The notes under the pieces were generated by a model. That model did no database searches, had not been told where the DNA came from, and worked only from the letters and a program-made list of their open reading frames with translations. From the NCBI RefSeq assembly GCF_002252565.1, contig NZ_NPML01000019.1:124001-188000 (forward strand): a DNA stretch of 64,000 nucleotides. Reading direction: 5' to 3'. The DNA is from Petroclostridium xylanilyticum. Lineage in GTDB: Bacteria; Bacillota; Clostridia; SK-Y3. The position numbers and the translations under genes were made by a program. Positions 1 to 6,843 of this stretch are shown in pieces. Within the stretch, counting starts at the first letter, position 1. The number at the start of each line of letters is the position of its first letter.

Positions 1-255
1 CAGCAGTGCTTCTATTTCCGATGACCCTGCATTAAACTGTTTCCACTCTATCTTAATGTTATCACCTAAAGCTTTTTGAAATTGACCTTCTGCCTTACCT
101 ATAAGCGCTTGCGAATGTGTTATATTTGGGAAATAAGCAATTCTTACAGTTAGATTTCCATCTTCTTTTTTAGCAGAACAAGCAGTAAAGGTCCCTACTA
201 AAAAAATGAGTACAAAAAATACCATTATAACCTTAGTGATTCTATTGATATTCAT
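1..255 (-). CDS. ABC transporter substrate-binding lipoprotein, N-terminal part (cut by window edge)
   Basis: Reverse translation from ATG at 255 gives 85 residues that run off the window. The N-terminus is MNINRITK, a hydrophobic stretch and a lipobox-like FTAC, then a mature start with VRIAYFPNITHSQALIGKAE. That pattern is typical of periplasmic-type binding proteins of the sulfonate/taurine/nitrate (SsuA/TauA/NrtA) class. An AGGAG site sits just upstream. It lies directly downstream of cysK on the same strand and shares with it an upstream 22-bp motif, which fits a role in uptake of an organic sulfur source. The substrate is inferred from context only. Confidence 0.7.
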   Translation of the reverse strand, partial: MNINRITKVIMVFFVLIFLVGTFTACSAKKEDGNLTVRIAYFPNITHSQALIGKAEGQFQKALGDNIKIEWKQFNAGSSEIEALL

Positions 256-274
256 CTGAGTTCTCCTAAAATAA

Positions 275-296
275 TATATTCATATCTGTTTACTAT
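275..296 (-). promoter_or_regulatory. Candidate sulfur-regulator operator upstream of the binding-protein gene
   Basis: On the minus strand this 22-bp stretch (ATAGTAAACAGATATGAATA plus 2 nt) matches at 18 or so positions the block at 1349-1370 before cysK. The shared ATNNGAAT core resembles the CymR box of B. subtilis (ATNGGAAT). Function inferred. Confidence 0.4.
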
Positions 297-313
297 GTTT
301 TTTGTTTATTTTT

Positions 314-356
314 AACCCTCACCAGATTTCGTGGAAAAAAATTTATGGTGAGGGTT
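314..356. terminator. Hairpin between cysK and the binding-protein gene
   Basis: Arms of 11 bp (AACCCTCACCA at 314-324 and its complement at 346-356) enclose a 21-nt loop. The T-run follows on the plus strand only, so for the minus-strand genes it would be a weak, non-canonical terminator. Confidence 0.35.
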
Positions 357-381
357 TTTATTTAACTTTAACTGAGCAAGT

Positions 382-1320
382 TCACTGTTCTTCCTGGAAA
401 AGAACTGTAGACAGATATCTTTCACCGGTATCCGGCAATAAAACAACAATTGTCTTACCTTGATTTTCCGGCCGTTTTGCAATTTGAGTAGCCGCAAAGG
501 CTGCTGCCCCGGAGGATATGCCAACTAATAATCCTTCAGCTTTAGCAAGCTTTCTGGCTGTTTCAAACGCTTCCTCATTTTTCACTTTAAAAATTTCATC
601 AATAACTTCCTTATTTAAAATATCTGGAACAAAACCTGCACCTATCCCTTGAATTTTATGAGGTCCAGGATTTCCTCCTGATAAAACCGGGGAGTCATTT
701 GGTTCTACAGCGATTATCTTAATGTTTGGGTTCTTTTGTTTTAGCACTTCTCCAACACCTGTGATTGTTCCACCAGTCCCTACACCGCCAACGAATATAT
801 CAACCTGGCCTTCTGTGTCTCTCCATATCTCTTCAGCAGTTGTTTTTCTATGGATTTCAGGATTGGCAGGGTTTTTAAACTGTTGGGGAATAAAGGAATT
901 TGGCGTCTTGGAAGCCAGCTCCTCCGCTTTTTTTATTGCACCTTTCATTCCTTCCACACCGGGAGTTAAAACCAATTCAGCCCCAAGAGCTTTTAAGAGA
1001 CTTCTTCTTTCTATACTCATTGTTTCAGGCATTACAAGTATAAGCTTATAACCTCTTGCTGCTGCCGTAAAAGCTAATGCAATACCTGTGTTCCCGCTTG
1101 TAGGCTCGATGATTACTGAATCTTTATTAATTAATCCTTTTTCTTCCGCATCTTTAATCATTGCATAACCAATTCTATCCTTCACACTTCCTAGAGGATT
1201 AAAATACTCCAGCTTAGCAATCACTTTTGCATGCAGATTATTATTTTTGTTATAATTCGATAGTTCCAGCAACGGAGTGTTACCAATTAAATCAGTTAGA
1301 TTTTTTGCAATCTTGGACAT
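382..1320 (-). CDS. cysK: Cysteine synthase (O-acetylserine sulfhydrylase)
   Basis: This PLP enzyme makes cysteine from O-acetylserine and sulfide in the cytoplasm. At 312 aa it has normal family length. Visible motifs are the PLP-lysine block GSVKDRIGY (Lys47), the substrate loop TSGNTG at 74-79 and the phosphate-binding loop [17 protein letters not shown] site lies 6 nt before the ATG. It is preceded by a perfect TTGACA-17-TATAAT promoter with an operator-like block over the start site, and followed by a sulfur-type transporter lipoprotein gene, so it looks like a cysteine-repressed unit. CysK rather than CysM is inferred from overall sequence. Confidence 0.95.
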   Translation of the reverse strand: MSKIAKNLTDLIGNTPLLELSNYNKNNNLHAKVIAKLEYFNPLGSVKDRIGYAMIKDAEEKGLINKDSVIIEPTSGNTGIALAFTAAARGYKLILVMPETMSIERRSLLKALGAELVLTPGVEGMKGAIKKAEELASKTPNSFIPQQFKNPANPEIHRKTTAEEIWRDTEGQVDIFVGGVGTGGTITGVGEVLKQKNPNIKIIAVEPNDSPVLSGGNPGPHKIQGIGAGFVPDILNKEVIDEIFKVKNEEAFETARKLAKAEGLLVGISSGAAAFAATQIAKRPENQGKTIVVLLPDTGERYLSTVLFQEEQ

Positions 1321-1348
1321 AATATTACCTCCATTTATTTTTATTTTT

Positions 1349-1370
1349 ACTATTCCGATTTGTTTACTAT
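1349..1370 (-). promoter_or_regulatory. Candidate CymR-like operator of cysK
   Basis: On the minus strand the block reads ATAGTAAACAAATCGGAATA plus 2 nt. It starts 7 nt downstream of the -10 box and so covers the predicted start site, a repressor position. A close copy lies at 275-296. The ATCGGAAT core matches the CymR consensus ATNGGAAT; the rest of the consensus fits poorly. Confidence 0.45.
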
Positions 1371-1377
1371 GCTTTGT

Positions 1378-1406
1378 ATTATACCACCGGTAATAATAAT
1401 TGTCAA
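1378..1406 (-). promoter_or_regulatory. Sigma-A promoter of cysK
   Basis: TTGACA (complement of 1401-1406) and TATAAT (complement of 1378-1383) are separated by exactly 17 bp. Both hexamers are perfect consensus. Confidence 0.85.
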
Positions 1407-1426
1407 CTACTTTATTAATCTAATTT

Positions 1427-1474
1427 AACCTGTTGTGCTACTCTAAAAACTTTTACCGAGCAGCACAACAGGTT
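1427..1474. repeat. 13-bp inverted repeat
   Basis: AACCTGTTGTGCT at 1427-1439 is perfectly complementary to 1462-1474, with a 22-nt loop. It lies upstream of the cysK promoter. There is AT-rich sequence but no clear T-run after either arm, so it may be a weak terminator or a structural relic. Confidence 0.5.
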
Positions 1475-1561
1475 AATTTAAATTTAATAATAAGTTTTTG
1501 AGGGAATACGCATAAAGTATCTATTACTGATAATGATTTTACATGGCAGATAAAGTCAATA

Positions 1562-1631
1562 AGTTCACAGTTCACGGTTCACAGTAAAAGCTATTAAATC
1601 GTTTGCTACTGTGAACTGAGAACTGTTAACT
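1562..1631. repeat. Imperfect 25-bp inverted repeat built of GTTCACAG units
   Basis: Arm 1562-1586 and arm 1607-1631 match at 21 of 25 positions when one is reverse complemented. Arm 1 itself contains tandem GTTCAC units. Similar short strings (GTTCACAGTT, CTGTTAACTGTAAGC) recur near 43700 and 59405. Confidence 0.5.
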
Positions 1632-1645
1632 ATATTAATTAATTC

Positions 1646-1810
1646 ATGGAGGATTTTTTAATTTATCGTAAAGGCTTGCCCATAAAATTTGCAATCCAGG
1701 AATTAGAACGCGTAAAAGATACGCAATTAAATGGGAAAATTGTAGATATTTTTATTAAAATTTTAAAAGAAGAAAATGAATATTTTGAACATGAATTAAC
1801 AGAAACTTAA
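1646..1810 (+). pseudogene. C-terminal remnant of an HD-GYP-type protein
   Basis: A 54-codon frame begins MEDFLIYRKGLPIKFAIQEL and continues with DTQLNGKIVDIFIKIL. This resembles the last helices of HD-GYP cyclic-di-GMP phosphodiesterases, where a block like GTQFDPEIVEIFLKIL is usual. The catalytic HD and GYP motifs are absent, so it cannot be a complete enzyme. It ends just before a strong terminator. It is most likely the tail of a deleted gene, although a small expressed peptide is possible. Confidence 0.5.
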
Positions 1811-1811
1811 A

Positions 1812-1845
1812 AGAGAAACAATCCCGGAGGATTGTTTCTCTTTTT
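1812..1845 (+). terminator. Rho-independent terminator
   Basis: AGAGAAACAATCC and its complement enclose a CGGA loop (arms 1812-1824 and 1829-1841), followed by TTTTT. It is the original terminator of the HD-GYP remnant. Confidence 0.85.
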
Positions 1846-1872
1846 GTCAGTTAACCCTTTATTTTATTATTC

Positions 1873-2001
1873 TCATGCATCAGTAGCCGCTTTTCTTGCA
1901 TAGCCGTAGCCATATCCGCCAAAGCCCCAGAACAGCAATAAGAATAAAATAATGAACCAAAGTATTTCATCGTTATCAAATAAATTACCCAAGAAACTCA
2001 T
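1873..2001 (-). CDS. YjcZ-like Gly/Tyr-rich small membrane protein (42 aa)
   Basis: ATG at 2001 has a GGAGGT site 7 nt upstream. The protein begins MSFLGNLFDNDEILWFI, has one hydrophobic helix (about 14-27) and then the signature WGFGGYGYGY before a short basic tail. This matches the YjcZ/sporulation small-protein type found in Bacilli and Clostridia. It is nearly identical through its core to the gene at 59112-59252. Its molecular role is unknown; a spore or envelope location is known for relatives and inferred here. Confidence 0.75.
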   Translation of the reverse strand: MSFLGNLFDNDEILWFIILFLLLFWGFGGYGYGYARKAATDA

Positions 2002-2032
2002 ACATCTAACCTCCTTATTTAATTATTTTCTA

Positions 2033-2149
2033 TTACTTTTTTGGATAGCCGTATCCATAGCCACCGAATCCCCAGAACAGGAACAAGAAAACTAGGATAA
2101 AAAATAATATTTCACTGTTGTCAAATAGTCCATATCCTCCTCCAGACAT
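2033..2149 (-). CDS. YjcZ-like Gly/Tyr-rich small membrane protein (38 aa)
   Basis: ATG at 2149 follows AAAGGAGGTTCTCAAT. The product begins MSGGGYGLFDNSEILFF, has a single hydrophobic helix and ends WGFGGYGYGYPKK. It is almost the same as the gene at 58647-58760, which implies recent duplication or copy movement. It lies 31 bp upstream of the companion gene at 1873-2001 and is probably co-transcribed with it. Function unknown. Confidence 0.75.
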   Translation of the reverse strand: MSGGGYGLFDNSEILFFILVFLFLFWGFGGYGYGYPKK

Positions 2150-2502
2150 ATTGAGAACCTCCTTTTTAAATTATTTTAGGTTTACTTCTCACAATATACT
2201 ATGATTCTGATATCAAAAAGGTTACTAAGCGAAAAGTAAATTTATAGATAAAAGTATCGATAAGCAATATTAAAATTAAAAATAAATTAATGTAGTTATC
2301 GATGAAATTAACCAACTTTAATATCTAAATATTTAATTTTAAAGTTGATTAATTATAAGTATGAAAAAATTTTATTCTTTTTGCTTGCAATTTTTTTGGT
2401 ATGGAAAGCACACATAATATCATTCTAGAATATTATGGTAACAAGAGTATATAAATCTTTAATACTCTGCATTAAAAATTCTTGTAATAAGGAGGGTTAA
2501 AT
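2150..2502. other. Intergenic region with a near-palindrome
   Basis: This AT-rich 353-bp gap separates divergent genes, so it should hold promoters for both sides. No convincing -35/-10 pair stood out. A near-palindrome occupies about 2413-2437 (CATAATAT ... ATATTATG around TTCTAGAA) and could be an operator. AAGGAGGG just upstream of 2503 is the ribosome site of the next gene. Confidence 0.4.
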
Positions 2503-3360
2503 ATGTCCGAAAAACTTAAACCAGGACCGATCGCAGGTGTACCAGGATTTAAAGAAGCAGTATGCATACAAACGGATAAAGTCTATGATTCATGTAGGGA
2601 AAAAGACTGCCTGGAAGACTTGAGGGTTCTCTTGACCAGAAGAGGCCAGGAAATCGTTGACAGGGCAATTAACGTTAAATGCAGGAAAGCTGAAATCATT
2701 TGGGTCTTCCCTGACCTGGAACCCGTTCCATTTAACAGGGGATTTTTCACAGTTAATGTGAAATTCTTCTTTAGGATTACCTTGGATGCATTTACCAGTG
2801 TTGGAAGACCTACAACTGTAGAAGGATTAGCCACTTTTGATAAGACAGTTGTGCTCTTTGGTTCTGAAGGTAAGGCTAGAATTTTTGAATCCAAGTTCCA
2901 AGAGGGTGCTTTCGACCCGCAGCTCTGGCAAAAGACCAATCTGCCAAAAGCTAAGGTCGAAGTTGTTGACCCAATATGCCTGGCAGCTAAATTGGTTGAT
3001 ATTACCGACAGGTTATTCCCAACTGATAATGTAGATCTGGCAGCAATACCTGAAAGTGTATGCAGATGCTTTGACGATGACCTGGTAGCAGGAGTTGAAA
3101 GAAAAAGAGTATTTGTTACTCTTGGATTGTTCTCAATCATCAAAATTGAACGAAATGTTCAGTTACTCATTCCTGCTTTTGATTTCTGTGTACCGGAGAA
3201 AGAATGTATTGCAGCTACTGAAGACAATCCTTGTGAATTGTTTGAAAGAATCAGATTCCCGGTTGACGAGTTCTTCCCACCTCAAAAATGTGATTTTGAG
3301 AGTGCGCAAGAAGCATTTACTGAGAATAATAATAACAATAACAAACCTCACCGCAAATAA
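2503..3360 (+). CDS. Conserved-looking cysteine-containing protein of unknown function (285 aa)
   Basis: I do not recognise the family with certainty. The ATG follows AATAAGGAGGGTTAAAT, so the start is firm. The N-terminus is soluble with no signal peptide and includes VYDSCREKDCLEDLRV; about ten further Cys are spread along the chain, often in pairs (PEKECIAATEDNPCELF). The middle is beta-rich (FFTVNVKFFFRITLDAF). The tail is a run of six Asn followed by KPHRK. A monocistronic layout with its own terminator, the Cys content and nearby YjcZ-like genes would suit a spore-coat or similar structural protein, but this is inference only. Confidence 0.7.
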   Translation: MSEKLKPGPIAGVPGFKEAVCIQTDKVYDSCREKDCLEDLRVLLTRRGQEIVDRAINVKCRKAEIIWVFPDLEPVPFNRGFFTVNVKFFFRITLDAFTSVGRPTTVEGLATFDKTVVLFGSEGKARIFESKFQEGAFDPQLWQKTNLPKAKVEVVDPICLAAKLVDITDRLFPTDNVDLAAIPESVCRCFDDDLVAGVERKRVFVTLGLFSIIKIERNVQLLIPAFDFCVPEKECIAATEDNPCELFERIRFPVDEFFPPQKCDFESAQEAFTENNNNNNKPHRK

Positions 3361-3370
3361 TATACAAAGA

Positions 3371-3398
3371 AAGCTCCACAGAAATGTGGAGCTTTTTC
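3371..3398 (+). terminator. Rho-independent terminator
   Basis: AAGCTCCACA and TGTGGAGCTT pair around GAAA (3381-3384), a GNRA loop, followed by TTTTT. It ends the 2503-3360 unit. Confidence 0.9.
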
Positions 3399-3545
3399 CT
3401 TATATCAGAATATTACTTTTTCTGTATAAAATTATCACATCTGCTCATAACTAATATCATAGTGTTTACCTACACTCTAACACTAACTTACTGTCCACTA
3501 AAAATAATATATTACAATATTAAAATTTTGAAATGGAGGCAAGTT

Positions 3546-4079
3546 ATGAAAAGACTTTTAAGTATTGTACTGGTTGTTTTAGTAATATTTTCTGTGAGTG
3601 CATGTGCCCCGGCCAGACCCACTCCTCCACAGGCATCACCAACACCATCACCGTCTCCATCGCCAGTACCTTCTCCATCTCCATCACCCTCTCCAGCAGC
3701 AAGTCCATCTCCTTCTCCTAGTCCATTGCCTTCACCAGGACCAGGAAGCACCAGCTATAAAGATGGGACGTATACAGCTGACGGTGATAAATGGCAGTAC
3801 GGAAATGAGAATGCTACTGTAGTGATCAAAGACGGCAAGATGACAGATATTACACTTAGACGTTTAGATACTGAAGGCAAAGAAGTAAACTATGACGAGT
3901 GGGCCGGTCAGGAGGTCGACGGCAAAAAAAGACCTAACTTAAAACAGTTTAGAAAAGATCTGGCAAGCAAAATGCTTGAGAAACAAACATACGAAGTGGA
4001 CTCTATCTCTGGAGCTACCGTTAGCTCAAACAACTGGAAGTTAGCTGTCCAAAGAGCCTTAAAAGCAGCCTTAAAATAA
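3546..4079 (+). CDS. FMN-binding lipoprotein, likely covalently flavinylated
   Basis: A start at 3546 is chosen because GGAGG lies 6-8 nt upstream and the product then begins with a lipoprotein signal peptide (MKRLLSIVLV, lipobox VSAC, Cys20). Residues about 25-65 are a Pro/Ser linker of SPSPSP repeats, a surface spacer. The C-terminal 100 residues are an FMN_bind domain (YKDGTYTADGD ... DSISGATVSS). The string DSISGAT fits the Dxx[ST]GAT motif on which ApbE-type transferases attach FMN to Thr, here about Thr158. That suggests an extracellular electron-transfer lipoprotein. No ApbE gene is in view. Confidence 0.8.
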   Translation: MKRLLSIVLVVLVIFSVSACAPARPTPPQASPTPSPSPSPVPSPSPSPSPAASPSPSPSPLPSPGPGSTSYKDGTYTADGDKWQYGNENATVVIKDGKMTDITLRRLDTEGKEVNYDEWAGQEVDGKKRPNLKQFRKDLASKMLEKQTYEVDSISGATVSSNNWKLAVQRALKAALK

Positions 4080-4176
4080 CATTTTGTTTTTCTCATTTTG
4101 AATGAGTGGACAAGTTAGAGTGTATTATTTAAACATTATAAAATAACATATTTCTCACCTTATCACATATATTCCA

Positions 4177-4203
4177 TAAAAATGGCGAGTCATTCGACTC
4201 GCC
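4177..4203 (-). terminator. Rho-independent terminator downstream of hydE
   Basis: GGCGAGTC and GACTCGCC (4184-4203) pair around a short loop. Read on the minus strand the stem is followed by ATTTTTAT. Confidence 0.75.
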
Positions 4204-4243
4204 GTGATCTAATCTCTAATTCCAATAATCTATATAAAATATT

Positions 4244-5302
4244 CTATACCCTTTGCATGCTGTTTCTCGACTTCAGGCTATCTCCCCTGCCCATATCCAC
4301 CTCAAAACCTGCTGAGTTAATCCTTCTTTCGATGCACTGCCTGCAATGGGCTGCTTCATCTCCCGTACAAATCTTATTTTCATATAATTCATATTTAGCT
4401 CTCACCGCTGTTGGAGAAAGGTTTGGCATTACTACATTTGCACCTACTTTTAAGGCTAATTCCCTTCCTTTTGGATGCAATGTTCCCATTGCCGTTGTTG
4501 CCGGCAGCAGACAATCCGGTACCAGCAAACGCGCAAATGCCAGCATTACAAGTGTATCTTCAACTGTACCTCCTTTGGAACCTTTTAAAGGCGTTTCCCT
4601 GTGGGGAATAAAGGGACCTATCCCTATCATATCCGGCTCCAATTCTTTCAAGAAACATAAGTCTCCTGCCAAATCTTCTGCTGTCTGTTCAGGAAGTCCA
4701 ACCATAAACCCGGCTCCTACTTGGTAGCCGATTTTCTTTAGTGTCTTTAGACAATTTATCCTGTTATCAAAATTCATTGTAGGGTGCAATTTTTCATACA
4801 AATGCCTGGACGCTGTTTCATGCCTTAGTAAAAACCGGTCGGCACCTGCTTCAAAAAGATTTCTATATACCTCTTCACTTCTTTCCCCTATGGAAAGGGT
4901 AATCGCTACATCAGGAAATAATTCTTTAATTTTTCTTATGATTCCTGTCAATATTTCCTCTGTATACCAGAAATCTTCCCCGCTTTGCAGCACGAAGGTC
5001 CTATAGCCCAGCCGATAGCCTTCCCTGCAGCATTCTATGATCTCATCGGGGGTAAGCCGGTATCTATCAACCTTCCTATTGGACGCACGAATACCACAGT
5101 AGAGACAATCCTGCTTGCATATATTGGAGAACTCAATAAGCCCCCTCATGAAAACTTTATTGCCATAATACTTTAGTCTGGTGCTATGGGAATAATCAAA
5201 CAGGATTTTCTTATGCGCATCATCCAGATTCTTTAGTATATATACGATTTCTTCTTTAGTTAAATAATTTTGTTCATATAATTTATCCAATAAATCTAAC
5301 AT
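4244..5302 (-). CDS. hydE: [FeFe]-hydrogenase maturase HydE (radical SAM)
   Basis: HydE is a radical SAM enzyme that helps build the dithiolate-bridged two-iron subcluster of [FeFe]-hydrogenases, together with HydG and HydF. The 352-aa length is typical. The radical SAM cluster motif CKQDCLYCG gives Cys62, Cys66 and Cys69 (CX3CX2C). Downstream blocks include LQSGEDFWY, LRHETASRHLYEKLHP and GFMVGLPEQTAEDLAGDL, all characteristic of HydE/BioB-like barrels. A second Cys cluster near the C-terminus (CRQC) resembles the optional extra cluster. HydG and HydF are not in this window. Confidence 0.9.
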   Translation of the reverse strand: MLDLLDKLYEQNYLTKEEIVYILKNLDDAHKKILFDYSHSTRLKYYGNKVFMRGLIEFSNICKQDCLYCGIRASNRKVDRYRLTPDEIIECCREGYRLGYRTFVLQSGEDFWYTEEILTGIIRKIKELFPDVAITLSIGERSEEVYRNLFEAGADRFLLRHETASRHLYEKLHPTMNFDNRINCLKTLKKIGYQVGAGFMVGLPEQTAEDLAGDLCFLKELEPDMIGIGPFIPHRETPLKGSKGGTVEDTLVMLAFARLLVPDCLLPATTAMGTLHPKGRELALKVGANVVMPNLSPTAVRAKYELYENKICTGDEAAHCRQCIERRINSAGFEVDMGRGDSLKSRNSMQRV

Positions 5303-5382
5303 ATTTATACCCCATTTGCTTTATTATCAAATATTTAACTGCTGCATAATTGTTAATGTAAAATCTTTAACGCTATCTATAT

Positions 5383-5391
5383 ATTATGTAA
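5383..5391. repeat. 9-bp target-site duplication, left copy
   Basis: ATTATGTAA here is repeated exactly at 5489-5497, on the two sides of the inverted-repeat element at 5392-5488. Confidence 0.7.
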
Positions 5392-5488
5392 GGGTGCATT
5401 TAATTTAGTTGAAGAATATGATTAACAGGCTCTAAGCCTTTCCGCAACGTTCTTTCCATAATATTCTTCAACTAAAAAATATACACCC
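5392..5488. mobile_element. MITE-like 97-bp element, copy 1
   Basis: The ends are imperfect inverted repeats of about 28 bp (GGGTGCATTTAATTTAGTTG and onward against GGGTGTATATTTTTTAGTTG on the other strand). It has no coding capacity. It is flanked by an exact 9-bp direct repeat. A second copy in opposite orientation lies at 42870-42969, sharing the internal block around AACAGGCTCTAAGCCTTTCC. The right-hand duplication contains the stop codon of the ThiF-like gene, so the element landed exactly at that gene's end. Confidence 0.75.
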
Positions 5489-5489
5489 A

Positions 5490-6293
5490 TTATGTAATTT
5501 TAGATTTGCATTTGATTTCATACTCTACCAGTTCTTTTACTGTAGGTTCTTTACCACAGAGCGGGCATGTCTCCCTTTTCTTCCATGGAATCACCCTGAT
5601 ATTCATACTTAATCCGTCAAATGACAGGATTCGTCCTGAAAGCGTATCCCCAATCCCCAAAAGGACTTTAACCACTTCAAGCGCTTGCAATGAACCAATG
5701 GTCCCCGTAATTGCCCCCAGTATGCCTAAGTCATTACAGGTAGGAATTACCCCGTCCTGAGGCGGTTCAGGATACAGGCACCTGTAGCACGGGGAATGGT
5801 CAGGTATGATTGTCATAAGAATACCTTCAAATCCAAGTACGGCCCCCTCTACCAAAGGTTTTTTCATAAAGTAACAGCAATCACTGACCAAATATCTTGC
5901 GGTAAAATTATCTACTGCGTCTACAATTACGTCGTAGTCTTGAATAATCTCTTCAATGTTATCTATATTCATCCTAAAAGGATATTTTATTATTTTTACA
6001 TCCGGATTAAGTTTTCTTATTTTTTCCTCTGCAGAATCCACCTTTTTTTTTCCTATGTCTTCTGTAAAATGAAGTATTTGCCTCTGCAAATTCGAGATGG
6101 CAACTATGTCAAAATCTACCATCCCAAGTGTGCCAACGCCGGCTGCTGCAAGATAATAAAGGACCGGTGAACCCAGCCCCCCACTTCCTATTACAAGTAC
6201 CCTGGATTTTAAAAGTTTTTGCTGTCCATTATAGCCGATGTCCTTTAATATAATTTGTCTTGAATATCTCAGTTCCTGATCTTTAGTAAGCAC
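5490..6293 (-). CDS. ThiF/MoeB/HesA-family adenylyltransferase
   Basis: E1-like enzymes of this family adenylate the C-terminal Gly of a ubiquitin-like sulfur carrier (ThiS or MoaD). The protein is 267 aa. It has the nucleotide loop VLVIGSGGLGSP (Gly36-Gly41 region), the DxDxVxxSNLQRQ block (VDFDIVAISNLQRQ) and two CXXC pairs (CYRC, CPLC) for the structural zinc. No rhodanese domain follows, as in MoeB and ThiF. No ThiS or MoaD gene is adjacent, so the thiamine-versus-molybdopterin assignment is open. The MITE copy abuts its stop codon. Confidence 0.88.
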   Translation of the reverse strand: MLTKDQELRYSRQIILKDIGYNGQQKLLKSRVLVIGSGGLGSPVLYYLAAAGVGTLGMVDFDIVAISNLQRQILHFTEDIGKKKVDSAEEKIRKLNPDVKIIKYPFRMNIDNIEEIIQDYDVIVDAVDNFTARYLVSDCCYFMKKPLVEGAVLGFEGILMTIIPDHSPCYRCLYPEPPQDGVIPTCNDLGILGAITGTIGSLQALEVVKVLLGIGDTLSGRILSFDGLSMNIRVIPWKKRETCPLCGKEPTVKELVEYEIKCKSKIT

Positions 6294-6390
6294 TTTATCA
6301 CCCTAACTTATACAGTTACTTCTATAATTGATATACCGTTCTTTTCATTTATGCCATCATTTATCATACTATGCCTATCTATATAATACA

Positions 6391-6732
6391 TTATTTTCTT
6401 GGTCTAAGCAAATATTTTTCTACGTAAAAAAATACTTTCAAATCATCGGCAAACGCCTTTGCATTTTGCTCAATATTGTATTGGTAAGCAATGTTCAGTA
6501 TTTCTTCAACAGTTTGTTCTATAGTCTCTTCTACTCTCTTCTTTCCGGCTTTAATCATTTTCCCAAAGAAATAATTATAAACCTCATCAATCTTACTTTC
6601 GAAAACAAGCTTCCATGCTCTCCGGCATTGCTCTTCAGCATCATCCACATGGTAATTAACCATGTACATATTGTTACGGTCTGAAATTTTGTCGGCTTCT
6701 ATCGAAGCTTTCCAAGACGCTTCAACGTCCAC
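6391..6732 (-). CDS. Unrecognised helical protein (113 aa), N-terminus doubtful
   Basis: I do not recognise this frame. The portion from MYMVNYHVDDAEEQCRRAW onward is strongly helical and charged, with a coiled-coil-like middle (KKRVEETIEQTVEEILNIAY). The first 21 residues come from sequence adjoining a group II intron scrap, and no ribosome site precedes the first ATG, so the true start may be near 6669 or the gene may be a truncated remnant. It lies downstream of the calcium-type ATPase on the same strand. Confidence 0.35.
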   Translation of the reverse strand: MDVEASWKASIEADKISDRNNMYMVNYHVDDAEEQCRRAWKLVFESKIDEVYNYFFGKMIKAGKKRVEETIEQTVEEILNIAYQYNIEQNAKAFADDLKVFFYVEKYLLRPRK

Positions 6733-6734
6733 AT

Positions 6735-6826
6735 CTCTGTTGACGCTGGTCTTTGACTACCAAGCCCCTTGGTGGTTACTTGGACTGGACTTGCACCAGT
6801 TAGCGAATTACGGCTTCGCCGGGCAC
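6735..6826 (-). mobile_element. 5' fragment of a group II intron
   Basis: On the minus strand the sequence starts GTGCCCGGCGAAGCC and continues GCTAACTGGTGCAAGTCCAG. A GUGCC-type first base run followed by a GGUGCAAGUCC-like block is typical of domain I of bacterial group II introns. No reverse transcriptase or domain V follows, so it is truncated. It starts 18 bp after the ATPase stop codon. Confidence 0.45.
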
Positions 6827-6843
6827 GCTCGAAACCACTTTTA

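Noticed and set aside
314-356. Hairpin as a strong cysK terminator
   Set aside because: The T-run is on the plus strand; the minus strand continues with A-rich sequence. It was kept only as a weak candidate.
2583-3143. Long open frame antisense to the 285-aa gene
   Set aside because: It is a mirror of the coding strand, has no ribosome site and no recognisable motif.
3512-3822. Gly/Asp-rich and His-rich frames over the SPSPSP repeat
   Set aside because: They arise from the low-complexity linker of the FMN lipoprotein read in other frames.
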